From Candidatus Brachythrix odensensis (lineage in GTDB: Bacteria; Chloroflexota; Anaerolineae; J036; Brachytrichaceae): a stretch of DNA of 64,000 nucleotides. Numbering within the stretch: position 1 is the stretch's first letter; each line of letters starts with the position of its first letter. The stretch covers positions 1-64,000 of the forward strand of contig JADKDT010000010.1 in assembly GCA_016714465.1 (NCBI GenBank), read 5' to 3'. The notes under the pieces are model-generated. The model worked only from the letters and a program-made list of their open reading frames with translations, had not been told where the DNA came from and did no database searches. Below, one piece after another: positions 44,812 through 54,208 of this stretch. The translations under genes were made by a program, and so were the position numbers.

Positions 44812-46500
44812 ATGTCCTCTCCCGGAAAGATTCGCAGCCACGAACTCGAAGGCGCCACGCGCGCGCCGCACCGCGCGTTTATGCGCGCAATGGGCCTGGG
44901 CGATCGCGAACTCGCCCAGCCGCTCGTTGGTGTCGCCAGCACGTGGAATGAAGCCACACCCTGCAACATGGTCCTCCATGACCTGGCCCAATACGCCAAA
45001 CGCGGCGTTGCCGAGAATGGCGGCACCCCGCGTGAGTTTGTGGCCATCTCGGTGTCCGATGGCATTGGGATGGGCCATCAGGGGATGAAGGCCTCGCTGG
45101 TCAGCCGCGAGGTCATCGCCGACTCAATTGAGCTCATGATGCGCGCCCATTGCTATGACGCGCTGGTCGGATTGGCCGGTTGCGACAAGAGTTTGCCCGG
45201 CACGCTCATGGCCATGGCCAGGCTGAACCTGCCCAGTATTTTCATCTACGGCGGCACGATCAAACCCGGCCGCTTCAAGGGCAAGGACGTCACGATCCAG
45301 AACGTCTATGAAGGCGTTGGCCTGCACCAGGCTGGCGCGATGTCGGCCGAGGATCTCCACGATCTGGAGTGCGCGGCATGCCCCGGAATTGGCTCGTGTG
45401 GCGGGCTCTTCACCGCCAACACGATGGCCAGCGTCAGCGAAGCCATTGGCATGGCCCTGCCCGGCAGCGCGTCACCTCCCGCCGTCGATTCCGAGCGCAT
45501 GGACATGGGCTACGCAACCGGCAAGGCCCTGATGAACCTGATCGCGCGCGGCATCTACGCCCGCGATATCCTGACCCGCGAGGCGCTGGAGAATGCCCTG
45601 GCAGTAGCGCTCTCGATGGGTGGCAGCACAAATATCGCGCTGCACATGCCCGCGATTGCGCGCGAGGCCGGACTCGTCCTGACCTTTGACGACATCGTCC
45701 GAATAAACGCCCGCACGCCCCATATCGCCGACATGACGCCGGGCGGGAAGTACGTCATGGAGGATCTGCACAAGATCGGCGGCGTGCCGGTCGTCATGAA
45801 GACGCTGCTCGACGCCGGGCTGCTGCACGGCGACGCGTTAACGGTCACAGGCAAGACCGTCCGGGAGAACCTGAAGGACGTCAAGAACGCCGAGCAATTG
45901 GCGGACCAGGACGTCGTGCATGCCGCGGCCAAACCCATCCGCTCGACGGGCGGCATGGTCGTCGTTCGCGGCAATCTCGCGCCTGAAGGCGGGGTGGTCA
46001 AGGTCGCCAACGTCAGCCGGCTGCGCCATGTCGGCCCCGCCCGCGTCTTTGACAGTGAGGAAGTGTGCGCCGAGGCCGTCGCCCAGCGCCAGATCGTCAA
46101 GGGCGACGTGGTGGTGATTCGCTACGAAGGACCGCAGGGCGGCCCCGGCATGCGCGAAATGCTGGCGGTAACCGCGACGATCACGGGCCAGGGGCTTGGT
46201 TATGATGTCGCGCTTATCACCGACGGGCGCTTCAGCGGGGCGACCCGCGGTCTCATGGTCGGCCACGTCGGACCCGAAGCCTGGGTGGGTGGTCCCATCG
46301 CAATCCTGCGCGACGGCGACATGATCACCCTCGACGCGACCGATCCGCTGAACGGCATTCTGTCCGTTGACCTGAGCGATGCCGAAATTCAGGCCCGCCT
46401 GGCGGCCTGGGTGCGGCCGCAGCCGAACTTCACGTCCGGCGCGCTCGCCAAGTATGCCAAACTGGTTGGCCCCGCCTGCGACGGCGCCGTGACCGGCTGA
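44812..46500 (+). CDS. ilvD: Dihydroxy-acid dehydratase
   Basis: 562 residues, normal length. Fe-S cysteines are in NEATPCNMVLHDLA, LAGCDKSLPGTLMAMA and CPGIGSCGGLFTANTM; GGSTNIALHMPAIAREAG and ITDGRFSGATRGLMVGHVGPEA are diagnostic. It converts 2,3-dihydroxy-isovalerate and the methylvalerate analogue to 2-keto acids for Val, Leu and Ile. The start is set by AAGGAG at 44801; a perfect hairpin sits just upstream. No other branched-chain gene is adjacent. The enzyme needs a 2Fe-2S or 4Fe-4S cluster, so it depends on the Suf system encoded upstream in this window. Confidence 0.97.
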   Translation: MSSPGKIRSHELEGATRAPHRAFMRAMGLGDRELAQPLVGVASTWNEATPCNMVLHDLAQYAKRGVAENGGTPREFVAISVSDGIGMGHQGMKASLVSREVIADSIELMMRAHCYDALVGLAGCDKSLPGTLMAMARLNLPSIFIYGGTIKPGRFKGKDVTIQNVYEGVGLHQAGAMSAEDLHDLECAACPGIGSCGGLFTANTMASVSEAIGMALPGSASPPAVDSERMDMGYATGKALMNLIARGIYARDILTREALENALAVALSMGGSTNIALHMPAIAREAGLVLTFDDIVRINARTPHIADMTPGGKYVMEDLHKIGGVPVVMKTLLDAGLLHGDALTVTGKTVRENLKDVKNAEQLADQDVVHAAAKPIRSTGGMVVVRGNLAPEGGVVKVANVSRLRHVGPARVFDSEEVCAEAVAQRQIVKGDVVVIRYEGPQGGPGMREMLAVTATITGQGLGYDVALITDGRFSGATRGLMVGHVGPEAWVGGPIAILRDGDMITLDATDPLNGILSVDLSDAEIQARLAAWVRPQPNFTSGALAKYAKLVGPACDGAVTG

Positions 46501-46526
46501 ACTTTCGGCAGCACGCCGACAACAAA

Positions 46527-46573
46527 CCAAAAAGCGCAATCCCCCGGATCCGCCGGGGGATTGCGCTTTTTGG
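46527..46573. terminator. Bidirectional intrinsic terminator after ilvD
   Basis: CCAAAAAGCGCAATCCCCCGG pairs perfectly with its complement; both strands end the stem with TTTTT. It lies between the convergent ilvD and SDR stop codons. The clearest classical terminator in the window. Confidence 0.88.
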
Positions 46574-46594
46574 AATATTCTCCGCCCGCGGCGG

Positions 46595-47342
46595 CTAGTA
46601 CGTCGCGCGGCCGCCACTCAGGTCAAAGACCGCGCCGGTGCTGAATGTGCATTCGTCGGACGCAAGCCAGGACACCAGCGCAGCGACTTCGGTGGGCTGG
46701 CCCGGACGGCCCATGGGGATCTTGGCAACAAGCGAGGCCACGACTTCTGGGCCCATCTGTTGCAGCAGCTCGGTTTCAATGATCGCGGGGGTGATGCAAT
46801 TCACCAGGATGCCGCGCGTGGCGACTTCCTTCGCCAACGATTTGGTCAGCCCGATCACACCCGCCTTGGACGTCGAGTATGCGGCCAGTCCGGCATTGCC
46901 TTCCTTGCCCGAGATCGAGGCCATATTGATGATTCGGCCTTGCCCGCGCTGCAACATGGAGGGCAGGACGGCCTGGCAGCAATAAAACACGCCGTCCAGG
47001 TTGATCGACATGATGCGCCGCCAATCGGCAATCGGGTAGGTCGCGACGGGTTGGGCGGCGCCGACGATGCCGGCATTGTTGACCAGCACATCAATGTGAC
47101 CACAGCGTTGCAGCGCCGCCGCCACAAGGGACTGGACGCTGGCGGGGTCGCTCACGTCCACGGGCAGGGGCAAAGGCTCGGGTTGGGTCGCCAGCCGCGA
47201 GCTGCTCAGCAGTTGCGCGCGCGGCAGCTTCGTCAATGTCCGCGACAACGACACAAAATCCGTCGACTGTCAACCGCTTTGCGATTGCCTGGCCGATGCC
47301 GCGCGCGGATCCGGTAACCAGCGCGGTGCGTTGTTTACTCAT
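46595..47342 (-). pseudogene. Short-chain dehydrogenase/reductase (FabG-like), one frameshift
   Basis: The N-terminus MSKQRTALVTGSARGIGQA carries the TGxxxGIG cofactor loop and VVVADIDEA, in which the Asp after the second strand favours NAD(H). After an indel near 47190 the other frame gives DVLVNNAGIVGAAQP, the catalytic Ser in MASISGKEGNAG and the YSTSKAGVIGLTKSLA active-site YxxxK, ending FDLSGGRATY. Rejoined length is about 249 residues, typical of classical SDRs. The substrate cannot be deduced; FabG-like oxoacyl reduction or sugar-alcohol oxidation are both possible. It lies 25 bases downstream of spoVS on the minus strand. Confidence 0.83.
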
Positions 47343-47366
47343 ATCGCTCTTTCCTCTGTTTCGCCA

Positions 47367-47627
47367 TCATCGCGGCTCAACCGAAAACCTTACGGCGGTG
47401 CGTTCCGCGCCCTCGATGTCGACTTCGCCAAAGGACGGAATGACCACAACATTAATGCCGTCCAGCAGCAGATAGCCACGCGCGATGGCGGCCGCCTTGA
47501 TGGCCTGGTTGACGGCACCCGCGCCGATCGCTTGCACCTCAGCGCGCCCGTGCTCGCGCACGACGCCCGCGATCGCGCCGGCGACGGCCGTCGAGCGCGA
47601 ATTCGCGGATACCTTGATCAACTCCAT
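47367..47627 (-). CDS. spoVS: Stage V sporulation protein S family protein
   Basis: 86 residues covering the whole SpoVS domain: ELIKVSANSRSTAVAGAIAGV, AEVQAIGAGAVNQAIKA, ARGYLLLDGINVVVIPSF and the end ERTAVRFSVEPR. SpoVS is an Alba-like small protein that affects sporulation and cell division in Bacillus; homologues are common in non-sporulating Chloroflexota and Deinococcota, where the role is unclear, so no sporulation should be inferred. AGGAG precedes the ATG. The 180 bases upstream contain no gene; TTGACA occurs there on the minus strand but lacks a matching -10 box. Confidence 0.93.
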   Translation of the reverse strand: MELIKVSANSRSTAVAGAIAGVVREHGRAEVQAIGAGAVNQAIKAAAIARGYLLLDGINVVVIPSFGEVDIEGAERTAVRFSVEPR

Positions 47628-47807
47628 TCTTTGGCTCCTGTTGCATTGTCAAACGTGTATGTCAAGGCCATGTCCGGCGCAATCCATTGCGTCGTGGGCG
47701 CGTTGAAGTGGAAGAGAGAGCAATGTTGTGCGCTGTGCCTCGAACAGGCGACATGGGCTTCTGAGCTGCGCGACGGAGTCTAGCAGAACAATCCGCGCGG
47801 GCATCCC

Positions 47808-49421
47808 TTAGCGTTTCGGATCAAGCGACGAGAAGTAGTCCCGGATATAGTCGCGGAGCGCGGCCGGAACATCACCAGTTTGAAGCGCCTGGTCGGCAGT
47901 TTTTGCGTACTCGCGATAGACCTGCTGATACGGCACGATGCTGCTGCCTGGGAGCGCCTGGCGCGGAGCGCTGTTTGGGTCCGGCGATGTCTGGCTTTGT
48001 GACTCCGGCAATGCGACGTTGGCGCCGGTGGGATTCAGCCGGCTACCCGGGGCATACACGCTGTTGTCGGTGCCGGTGTCTTCTGAGTGGCCCGGGGTGA
48101 TGGAATCGCCCGGACCGCTCGAACCGGGTTGACCGCCCTGCGCTTCGGTAGGCGCGCCGCCCTGTCCTTGTCCCGGTTCGCCCTGCTGACCGGGTTGATC
48201 GGATGGCGAGCCCTCGGACCCTGACGATGCCCCTGGCTGAGACTGCGGGCTGTTCGCGGTCTGGCCTGCCGCCTCGGCGACACGCTGGCGCGCCTCCGCG
48301 GCCGACTGCTCGGCCGACTGGAGCTCAGTCTCAGTGGCCTGGGCCTGGCTCGATCGATCCAGCGAATCCGCAGCCTGTCCGAGTTGCTGCTGGGCCGATT
48401 CGGCTTTGCCTTGTCGCAAGTCCTGAGCGGCCTGGCGCAATTGGCTCGCGAGTTGGGGATCGGAATTCTGGACCTCGCGGGCCATCTGGTCGAGCTGATT
48501 GGCGACCCGCTGCTGTTCGGTTTCGCTGAGGGCCTGGCCATCCTTGCTTGTGAGCTTCCGCATTTGTTCCGCGGCTTTTTGAAAGTCGCCCTGGGCAAGC
48601 GACTCGGCCATCTGTCGGGTCAGTTCGTCGGGGGTCATGGTCTGCCCGGCCCGGCGCAGGTCCTCGCGCGCCGCTGGATTTGCATCGTTTTGCAGCGCGT
48701 CCAGGCGGGCCTCGGCCTCGTTCAATGCGGCCAGGGCCTGTTCTGGGGTCACGCTGGCGTCCTCGAGACTGCGCCGGGCCTGGTCCAGCGCGTCCAGCGC
48801 GCTCTGCTTCTGGGCCTCGCTCAGAAAAGGCGAGTTTTCAATCGCCTTTTCGACCTCTGCGATTTTCGCCGCCTCGGCCCGGGTTGCCTCATGAAACTGC
48901 TCGCGTTCGGCGAGCACAGTCTGCTGCGGATTCGGCAGCCCCAGGGCGACGACAAGGCTCAGGCCAAGGACTGAGGCGATGGCAGCATCCCGGCGCGAAA
49001 TACGCAGCGGAAGGGCGCGTCTCGGATCTACGCCGCTCGCCCGGTCTAGCGCGTCGGCTGACTGCAGCCGGCGAATCGTGTCATTGCTGACGTTCAGCGC
49101 TCCGTCACGGGCTTCCAGGGCTGTCGACAGGCGCTCCTTGAGGTCGAGCCGATGGTCAAACTCGCGCGCCCAGGAGAGCGTGCTTCGGCGCGAGCCGCGG
49201 ACCCAGGGTGCGCCAAGCGCGATGGCGGCGCCGCCAACTGCCGCCAGAATGCTGATCGAGACCAGGCGGGGCAGGCTGATCAGCGGGGTAATCCGGGCCG
49301 CGATCGCCAGGGCCAGGGAGATCCCGAGGCCGCAGGCCAGCCCCAGGAATAGCCAGCGCAGACCGCGCTGCCAGCGCGCCCGCATGCTCCATGCGCGCAC
49401 AAACCCCGTCAGGTCATCCAC
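47808..49421 (-). CDS. Membrane protein with long Gln/Ala-rich coiled coil
   Basis: 537 residues from GTG 49421. Three TMs (WLFLGLACGLGISLALAIA, VSISILAAVGGAAIALGA, AIASVLGLSLVVALGLP) are followed from residue 180 by a long charged helical region (EATRAEAAKIAEVEKAIEN, QMREVQNSD-type heptads) and then a disordered Gly/Ser/Gln/Pro stretch (about 395-490). The C-terminus VPYQQVYREYAKTADQAL with LRDYIRDYFSSLDP recurs in proteins encoded beside MoxR/DUF58 operons. Here it stands apart from the moxR run at 36 kb. TAAACT (49433-49428) lies six bases before the GTG. Function unknown; a scaffold or chaperone-client role is a guess. Confidence 0.72.
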   Translation of the reverse strand: MDDLTGFVRAWSMRARWQRGLRWLFLGLACGLGISLALAIAARITPLISLPRLVSISILAAVGGAAIALGAPWVRGSRRSTLSWAREFDHRLDLKERLSTALEARDGALNVSNDTIRRLQSADALDRASGVDPRRALPLRISRRDAAIASVLGLSLVVALGLPNPQQTVLAEREQFHEATRAEAAKIAEVEKAIENSPFLSEAQKQSALDALDQARRSLEDASVTPEQALAALNEAEARLDALQNDANPAAREDLRRAGQTMTPDELTRQMAESLAQGDFQKAAEQMRKLTSKDGQALSETEQQRVANQLDQMAREVQNSDPQLASQLRQAAQDLRQGKAESAQQQLGQAADSLDRSSQAQATETELQSAEQSAAEARQRVAEAAGQTANSPQSQPGASSGSEGSPSDQPGQQGEPGQGQGGAPTEAQGGQPGSSGPGDSITPGHSEDTGTDNSVYAPGSRLNPTGANVALPESQSQTSPDPNSAPRQALPGSSIVPYQQVYREYAKTADQALQTGDVPAALRDYIRDYFSSLDPKR

Positions 49422-49458
49422 GCGGCGAGTTTAGCATGCCTGGGTGATAATCTCGGTC

Positions 49459-50460
49459 ATGAGCTTGGAGTTTCGCGCCCTGGTCGTGGACAAAACCGCT
49501 GACCGGTTTTCGGTGGAAGTCAAGCGCCTTGGCCTGGACGACCTTCCGGCCGGCGGGGTGCTGATTCAGGTGGCCTATTCGAGCGTCAATTTCAAGGATG
49601 GACTCGCCTGTTCACCGACCGGCAACATTGTTCGGAAATACCCTTTTGTGCCGGGGATCGATCTGTCGGGGATCGTGGTCGAGTCAAGCGATCCGCGCTT
49701 CAAACCCGGCGACCACGTGATCGCCACCAGCTACGACATTGGCGTGTCGCACTTTGGCGGATTCAGCGAATATGCGCGGGTCAAGGCCGATTGGGTGCTG
49801 CCATTGCCAGAAGGGCTGACCTTGCGCGAGTCGATGATTCTCGGCACGGCCGGGTTTACGGCTGGCCTGGCCCTGCAGTTGCTGGAGCGTAACGGGCTCG
49901 ACCCGAGCAGGGGCCGTGTGCTGGTCACGGGCGCGACCGGCGGGGTGGGCAGCCTGGCCGTCAACATGCTGGCCGGGGCCGGGTACGAGGTCACGGCCTC
50001 GACTGGCAAGGCCAGCGAACACGCCTTTCTGCGCGATCTCGGCGCGGCCGAGGTGCTGTCGCGCGAGGACGTTTCGGCCGAAAGCAGCCGGCCCCTCGAG
50101 AAAGAGCGTTGGGCGGCGGTGATCGACTCGGTTGGCGGCGCGACGCTGAGTTACGCGATCCGCGCCACGAGGTCGGGCGGGGCCGTCGCGGCCTGCGGAC
50201 TGACCGGCGGGACCGCCCTGTCGACGACCGTCTTCCCCTTCATCCTGCGCGGGGTGAGCCTGCTGGGCGTCGACTCGGAGAAATGCCCGATGCCGCTTCG
50301 CGCGGACACCTGGGGGCGCCTGTCAACCGATCTCAAGCCGAAGGCACTTGACCGGATCGGCTTTGAGATCGAACTCGAGGACATCCCCCGGATAACGAGC
50401 ACGATCCTCAACGGTGGAATCCGCGGCCGGGCAGTGGTCCGGCTGAGCGGCCAGAACTGA
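49459..50460 (+). CDS. YhdH/AcuI family quinone oxidoreductase (acrylyl-CoA reductase-like)
   Basis: 333 residues from ATG 49459. It is a zinc-free medium-chain dehydrogenase: SSVNFKDGLACSPTGNIVRKYPF, PGIDLSGIVVESSDPRFKPGD, the NADPH loop VLVTGATGGVGSLAVNMLA and RGVSLLGVDSEKCPMPLR, all close to the E. coli YhdH and AcuI pattern. These enzymes reduce acryloyl-CoA or related enoyl compounds and lower acrylate toxicity. GATAAT at 49446-49451 is followed by seven bases and the ATG. It is divergent from the coiled-coil membrane protein and followed after 32 bases by the papain-like gene. Confidence 0.88.
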   Translation: MSLEFRALVVDKTADRFSVEVKRLGLDDLPAGGVLIQVAYSSVNFKDGLACSPTGNIVRKYPFVPGIDLSGIVVESSDPRFKPGDHVIATSYDIGVSHFGGFSEYARVKADWVLPLPEGLTLRESMILGTAGFTAGLALQLLERNGLDPSRGRVLVTGATGGVGSLAVNMLAGAGYEVTASTGKASEHAFLRDLGAAEVLSREDVSAESSRPLEKERWAAVIDSVGGATLSYAIRATRSGGAVAACGLTGGTALSTTVFPFILRGVSLLGVDSEKCPMPLRADTWGRLSTDLKPKALDRIGFEIELEDIPRITSTILNGGIRGRAVVRLSGQN

Positions 50461-50492
50461 ATGCTGCCGACACCCGAAAGCGAGACAAACCA

Positions 50493-51635
50493 ATGCCCCC
50501 AATCTTGACCCGCTTCGATCCAAAGGAACACGGCTTTCACTTCGCCAACCGATTTGTCAACACGATCGTGGCCCTGCCGGGTGGCGACAAGGTCACCACT
50601 TATGGCCGCTGCGGCGGGATGGCCTACACCGTGCTGGACTTGTTTCGGGCGAACCTGCCCGTCCCGCCATTCACGGAGGCCGAGTTTTCCGGCTTTGGTG
50701 GCGTGCCGCCGGATGGGCATCCTCTGGCGGGCTACATCTACAAACGCCAGCTCGAGTCGTTCGCAACGTTTAGCGCGCTCAAGTTCTTTGAGTGGTCGCT
50801 GACCCCCGACGGCCCCACGTTTTTCAGGCGCGGCGTGACCCGCTGGACGCGTGAGGATGAGTTTCCGAAGCTGCGCCGATCGATCGACAATGGCATCCCG
50901 GTCCCGCTTGGGCTGATCTTTGCCGATGAGGTGTCCGAACTCGCCCACAACCACCAGGTGGTCGCCTATGGCTACGAGGTCGACCCCGCCACCGAGAGAA
51001 TCGAGATCCTGATTTATGACGTGAACTGGCCTGACCTGCCGGTCCGGCTCGTATCGGATAAAGGCGATCCTCACTTTCATGAGACGTCGCCGGGCAACGA
51101 GCTATGGCGCGGGTGGTTTGTGCAGGACTTCGCGCCCCGTCTTCCGCCTCCGGACCTCGCTGATGTGACGGGTCTTGCGGTGCCAGGCGCGCGCGGTCTG
51201 CCGGACAATCCCATCGCGCCCAAGGCCAGGCCGACCCGCCAGTTTGCCGTTTCCTTCAGCAAGGTCTCGATCCTGCATGATGAGTCGCGGGATTTCGACG
51301 ATGCGCTGTGGCTCGAGTTTGACGTGGCCGGAGAGACCGATCGCTGGCCGGCGCGTGGAACGAAGACCGTTACGCATGGTAAGTCATACCGGCTGAACAA
51401 GCGCTATGTCGTTGAGGTCGCCGAAGACGCGGCTCTGAGCGTCTTTGTCAATGGCGTCGATGAGGACAATGGCGTTCGGTCGATGGGTCAGCCTGGATTT
51501 GACAACGACCAGCAGGCTGGCATCGTCTCACGCCGCTACACCGCCACCGAAAACTGGGGGGTCGGCGCGCATGAGGAGCGTTCGGGCGGAGGCCCGGGCG
51601 GGTACATCATCAGCTTCACGATCGAGGCTCTTTGA
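50493..51635 (+). CDS. Uncharacterised protein with papain-like active-site pattern
   Basis: 380 residues, no signal peptide. The N-terminal domain (1-230) starts FDPKEHGFHFANRFVN and has GRCGGMAYTVLDLF (Cys40), ELAHNHQVVAYGYE (His154) and EILIYDVNWPDLP (Asp176, Asn178). That order of Cys, His and Asp/Asn with QVVAYGY and a predicted strand fits papain/C39-like cysteine peptidases or transglutaminase folds. A second domain (about 250-380) begins VSFSKVSILHDESRDFDDALW and is acidic, with repeated Asp/Gly turns that could bind calcium. Its reaction is unknown. It follows the reductase gene after 32 bases. Assignment rests on motif spacing only. Confidence 0.5.
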   Translation: MPPILTRFDPKEHGFHFANRFVNTIVALPGGDKVTTYGRCGGMAYTVLDLFRANLPVPPFTEAEFSGFGGVPPDGHPLAGYIYKRQLESFATFSALKFFEWSLTPDGPTFFRRGVTRWTREDEFPKLRRSIDNGIPVPLGLIFADEVSELAHNHQVVAYGYEVDPATERIEILIYDVNWPDLPVRLVSDKGDPHFHETSPGNELWRGWFVQDFAPRLPPPDLADVTGLAVPGARGLPDNPIAPKARPTRQFAVSFSKVSILHDESRDFDDALWLEFDVAGETDRWPARGTKTVTHGKSYRLNKRYVVEVAEDAALSVFVNGVDEDNGVRSMGQPGFDNDQQAGIVSRRYTATENWGVGAHEERSGGGPGGYIISFTIEAL

Positions 51636-51657
51636 TGGACGCATGATCGCAAACGGT

Positions 51658-51708
51658 ATGGCGAGATCACAATCCCCGCGCTTCGTGCGCGGATTGTGAT
51701 CTCGCCAT
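51658..51708. terminator. Hairpin after the papain-like gene
   Basis: ATGGCGAGATCACAATCC pairs perfectly with its complement; the apex CCGCGCTTCGTGCGC holds GCTTCG, a variant of the GCGAAGC theme on the other strand. It lies 22 bases after the stop. No T-run. Confidence 0.7.
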
Positions 51709-51770
51709 CTCTTCGGGCTGACTCCCTGGGCCGGTTTACAGTTTACAATATATCTCCGGGAGTCACTGAT

Positions 51771-54095
51771 ATGAATCTGCCAATTGCCGAAGGCGAGTTT
51801 GAGACGCTGGACGCCATCCAGCGCCGTGTGCTGTGGTTGTCGACCCTGATGATCCACCACGCCAATCACGTCCGGCCCAACCCGGACGGGGTGAAAGTGG
51901 GCGGCCACCAGGCCTCCTCGGCCTCGTCCGTGACGATTCTGACCGCGCTTTACCTCAAGTTCTTGCGCCAGGGTGATCGAGTTTGCCCCAAGCCGCATGC
52001 GTCACCGGCCTTCTGGTCGCTCATGTATCTGATGGGCGGGCTGCCCGAAACTCAGCTTCGACGGTTGCGTGAATTTGGCGGCCTGCAGAGTTATCCCAGC
52101 CGGACCAAGGATCCGCCCCTGGTCGACTTCTCGACGGGATCCATGGGCCTGGGCTGTGCCGCGCCGGTCTTTGCCGCGTTGACCCAGAAATATGCCCACG
52201 CCCACTTTGGAGAGACGACGGCCTCCCGCTTCGTCACGATGAGCGGCGACGCCGAGCTGGACGAGGGCAACGTGTGGGAGATGCTCCTCGACGAGTCCAT
52301 GGCCATGGACAACGCGTTGTGGATCGTCGATCTGAACCGGCAGAGTCTTGATCGGGTGGTGCCCCATATTCGGGCGGCCCGGCTCAAGCGTATCTTTCAG
52401 GCCTGTGGCTGGCGGGTTTTCGAGGCGAAATACGGGGCGAGGCTGCAAGCGGCATTTGCCCGGCCTGGTGGCGAAGCCCTGCGCGAGGCCATCGACGCGA
52501 TGGACAACGAGGAGTATCAGAGCCTCATTCGCAGCGATGGCGCGGTGGTGCGCGCCGCTCTGGCCGAACTCTCGCGCGGCCCGGAGATCACGGCCTGTCT
52601 CGCGGGTGTATCGGATGCCGAGCTGCCCGCTCTGCTCGCCAATCTCGGCGGACATGACCTGCCGGAACTGATTCGGGTGCTCGAGAAGTCAGAGGTGACC
52701 CCGCCTCAACCCACTGTCATCCTGGCCTACACCATCAAGGGTTGGGGCCTGCCCGTGGCCGCCGATCCGCTCAATCACGGCGCATTGCTCAGCCCGGAGC
52801 GTTTTGCGGCCTTTCGTGAAAGCCTCGGCATTGCGGAGGAGGCTTCGTGGGCGGGTTTTTCGCCGGGTTCGAAAGAGCACGCGCTTCTGTCGGCGGCCGC
52901 TGCGCGAGTTGGGATCGGGGCGCCCCCGGCCCAGCCGGCGGTGACGATCACCAGCGCCGATATCCCGCTTGAATTGAACGCGACGAGCGCGGCGATGGCC
53001 TCCACCCAGGAGGCGTTTGGGCGGGCCCTGCTTCGTTTGGCCGATCTACCTCAGGTCGGCAAGCGAGTCGTCACCGTGAGCGGTGATGTCGCCAGTTCGA
53101 CCAATTTGGGCGGGTGGATCAACCGGGTGGGGGCGTTCTCGCTCAACCCCGGCCGGGACTACGAGATCGGGCGCAACACCACCTTGCGCTGGCAACCCGG
53201 GCCGGGCGGCCAGCACATCGAATTCGGGATCGCCGAGACCAATGTCTTTCTGGCCCTCAGCATGCTTGGCCTGTCGCGCGAGCACAACGGCCAATTGCTA
53301 TTTCCAATTGGAACGGTCTACGACCCGTTTGTCATCCGGGCCCTCGACGCGATCTTGTATGGCGCCTACTCGGGCGCGCGGTTCATCTTCGCCGGCACGC
53401 CCAGTGGCGTCACCCTGTCGCCCGAAGGCGGCGCGCATCAGGCCACCCTGACCTCGTCGCTTGGGCAAGAGGTGCCGCTGCTCGACTTCTGGGAGCCGTG
53501 TTTTGCGATCGAACTGGAGTGGGCGCTGCTCGAGGGACTGCGCCAGTGTTTGGACCGCAAGGCGGGCCGGAGCACCTTCCTGCGCCTGTCCACTCGGCCG
53601 ATCGAACAGCGCCTGATCGAGCCGGCCCTGGCTCGCCTGGGGCGTGACGGTTTACGCGCCGCCGTACTCAGCGGCGGTTACGCCATTCGTCCGGCCCGCG
53701 GAGAAGGACCGCTGGTCCACATTGTTACGACGGGTGTGCTCGTCGCGGATGCCCTGGCCGCCGCGGAAGCGTTGGCAGTGGAAGGCGTGGACACGAACAT
53801 CATCCACCTGGTCAGCCCGCGCCGGGCCTGCACAACCTGGCGCGAGGGCAGCCGCACCGACCGGCACCTGTTCGACTCGCTCATCCCGGAGGGCCAACGT
53901 AGCGCGCCCATCGTCACGGTTTGCGACGCGGCCAGTCACTCGTTGGCCTGGATTGGTTCGGTCTACGGTCAGCGCGCGCATCCGCTTGGGGTTGATGTGT
54001 ATGGCCAGAGCGGGAATCGCGAGTCGGTCTACCGCTACGTCGGCATCCACCGCGACAACATCATCGCCGAGGCATTGGCGGCAGTTGACGACTAG
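51771..54095 (+). CDS. Pyruvate dehydrogenase E1-type (AceE-like) thiamine enzyme
   Basis: 774 residues from ATG 51771, with GGGAG upstream. It resembles homodimeric PDH E1 (COG2609): LMIHHANHVRPNPDGVKVGG, DRVCPKPHASPAFWSLMYL, a TPP loop MSGDAELDEGNVWEMLLDE with IVDLNRQSLD, and in the second half IEFGIAETNVFLALSMLG and PEGGAHQATLTSSLGQE. The protein is shorter than E. coli AceE (about 890), and the TPP motif begins GDA rather than GDG. No E2 or E3 gene is adjacent, so its complex partners, if any, lie elsewhere. A transketolase-like alternative substrate is possible. Confidence 0.78.
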   Translation: MNLPIAEGEFETLDAIQRRVLWLSTLMIHHANHVRPNPDGVKVGGHQASSASSVTILTALYLKFLRQGDRVCPKPHASPAFWSLMYLMGGLPETQLRRLREFGGLQSYPSRTKDPPLVDFSTGSMGLGCAAPVFAALTQKYAHAHFGETTASRFVTMSGDAELDEGNVWEMLLDESMAMDNALWIVDLNRQSLDRVVPHIRAARLKRIFQACGWRVFEAKYGARLQAAFARPGGEALREAIDAMDNEEYQSLIRSDGAVVRAALAELSRGPEITACLAGVSDAELPALLANLGGHDLPELIRVLEKSEVTPPQPTVILAYTIKGWGLPVAADPLNHGALLSPERFAAFRESLGIAEEASWAGFSPGSKEHALLSAAAARVGIGAPPAQPAVTITSADIPLELNATSAAMASTQEAFGRALLRLADLPQVGKRVVTVSGDVASSTNLGGWINRVGAFSLNPGRDYEIGRNTTLRWQPGPGGQHIEFGIAETNVFLALSMLGLSREHNGQLLFPIGTVYDPFVIRALDAILYGAYSGARFIFAGTPSGVTLSPEGGAHQATLTSSLGQEVPLLDFWEPCFAIELEWALLEGLRQCLDRKAGRSTFLRLSTRPIEQRLIEPALARLGRDGLRAAVLSGGYAIRPARGEGPLVHIVTTGVLVADALAAAEALAVEGVDTNIIHLVSPRRACTTWREGSRTDRHLFDSLIPEGQRSAPIVTVCDAASHSLAWIGSVYGQRAHPLGVDVYGQSGNRESVYRYVGIHRDNIIAEALAAVDD

Positions 54096-54108
54096 CCGAC
54101 GAAACCTC

Positions 54109-54166
54109 ATATCTTGAAGTGAAATCCCGCCCCGGCCTGCGCCGGGGCGGGATTTCATCAAGATAT
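54109..54166. terminator. Hairpin between E1-type gene and gcvH
   Basis: ATATCTTGA, two bulged bases, TGAAATCCCGCCCCGGC and the complement around CTGC. It lies 13 bases after the E1 stop and 30 bases before the gcvH -10 box. Confidence 0.7.
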
Positions 54167-54195
54167 TTCCAGGGCATCAGGCTTCCGAGCGCGAG

Positions 54196-54201
54196 TACAA
54201 T
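54196..54201 (+). promoter_or_regulatory. -10 box of gcvH, leaderless configuration
   Basis: TACAAT, seven bases (CGCCCCC) and the ATG at 54209. No ribosome-binding site is present. Confidence 0.6.
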
Positions 54202-54208
54202 CGCCCCC

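Noticed and set aside
47628..47807. Small frames in the gap between spoVS and the coiled-coil gene
   Set aside because: No start signals, no motifs and Cys/Trp-rich nonsense composition; probably the spoVS leader and promoter region.
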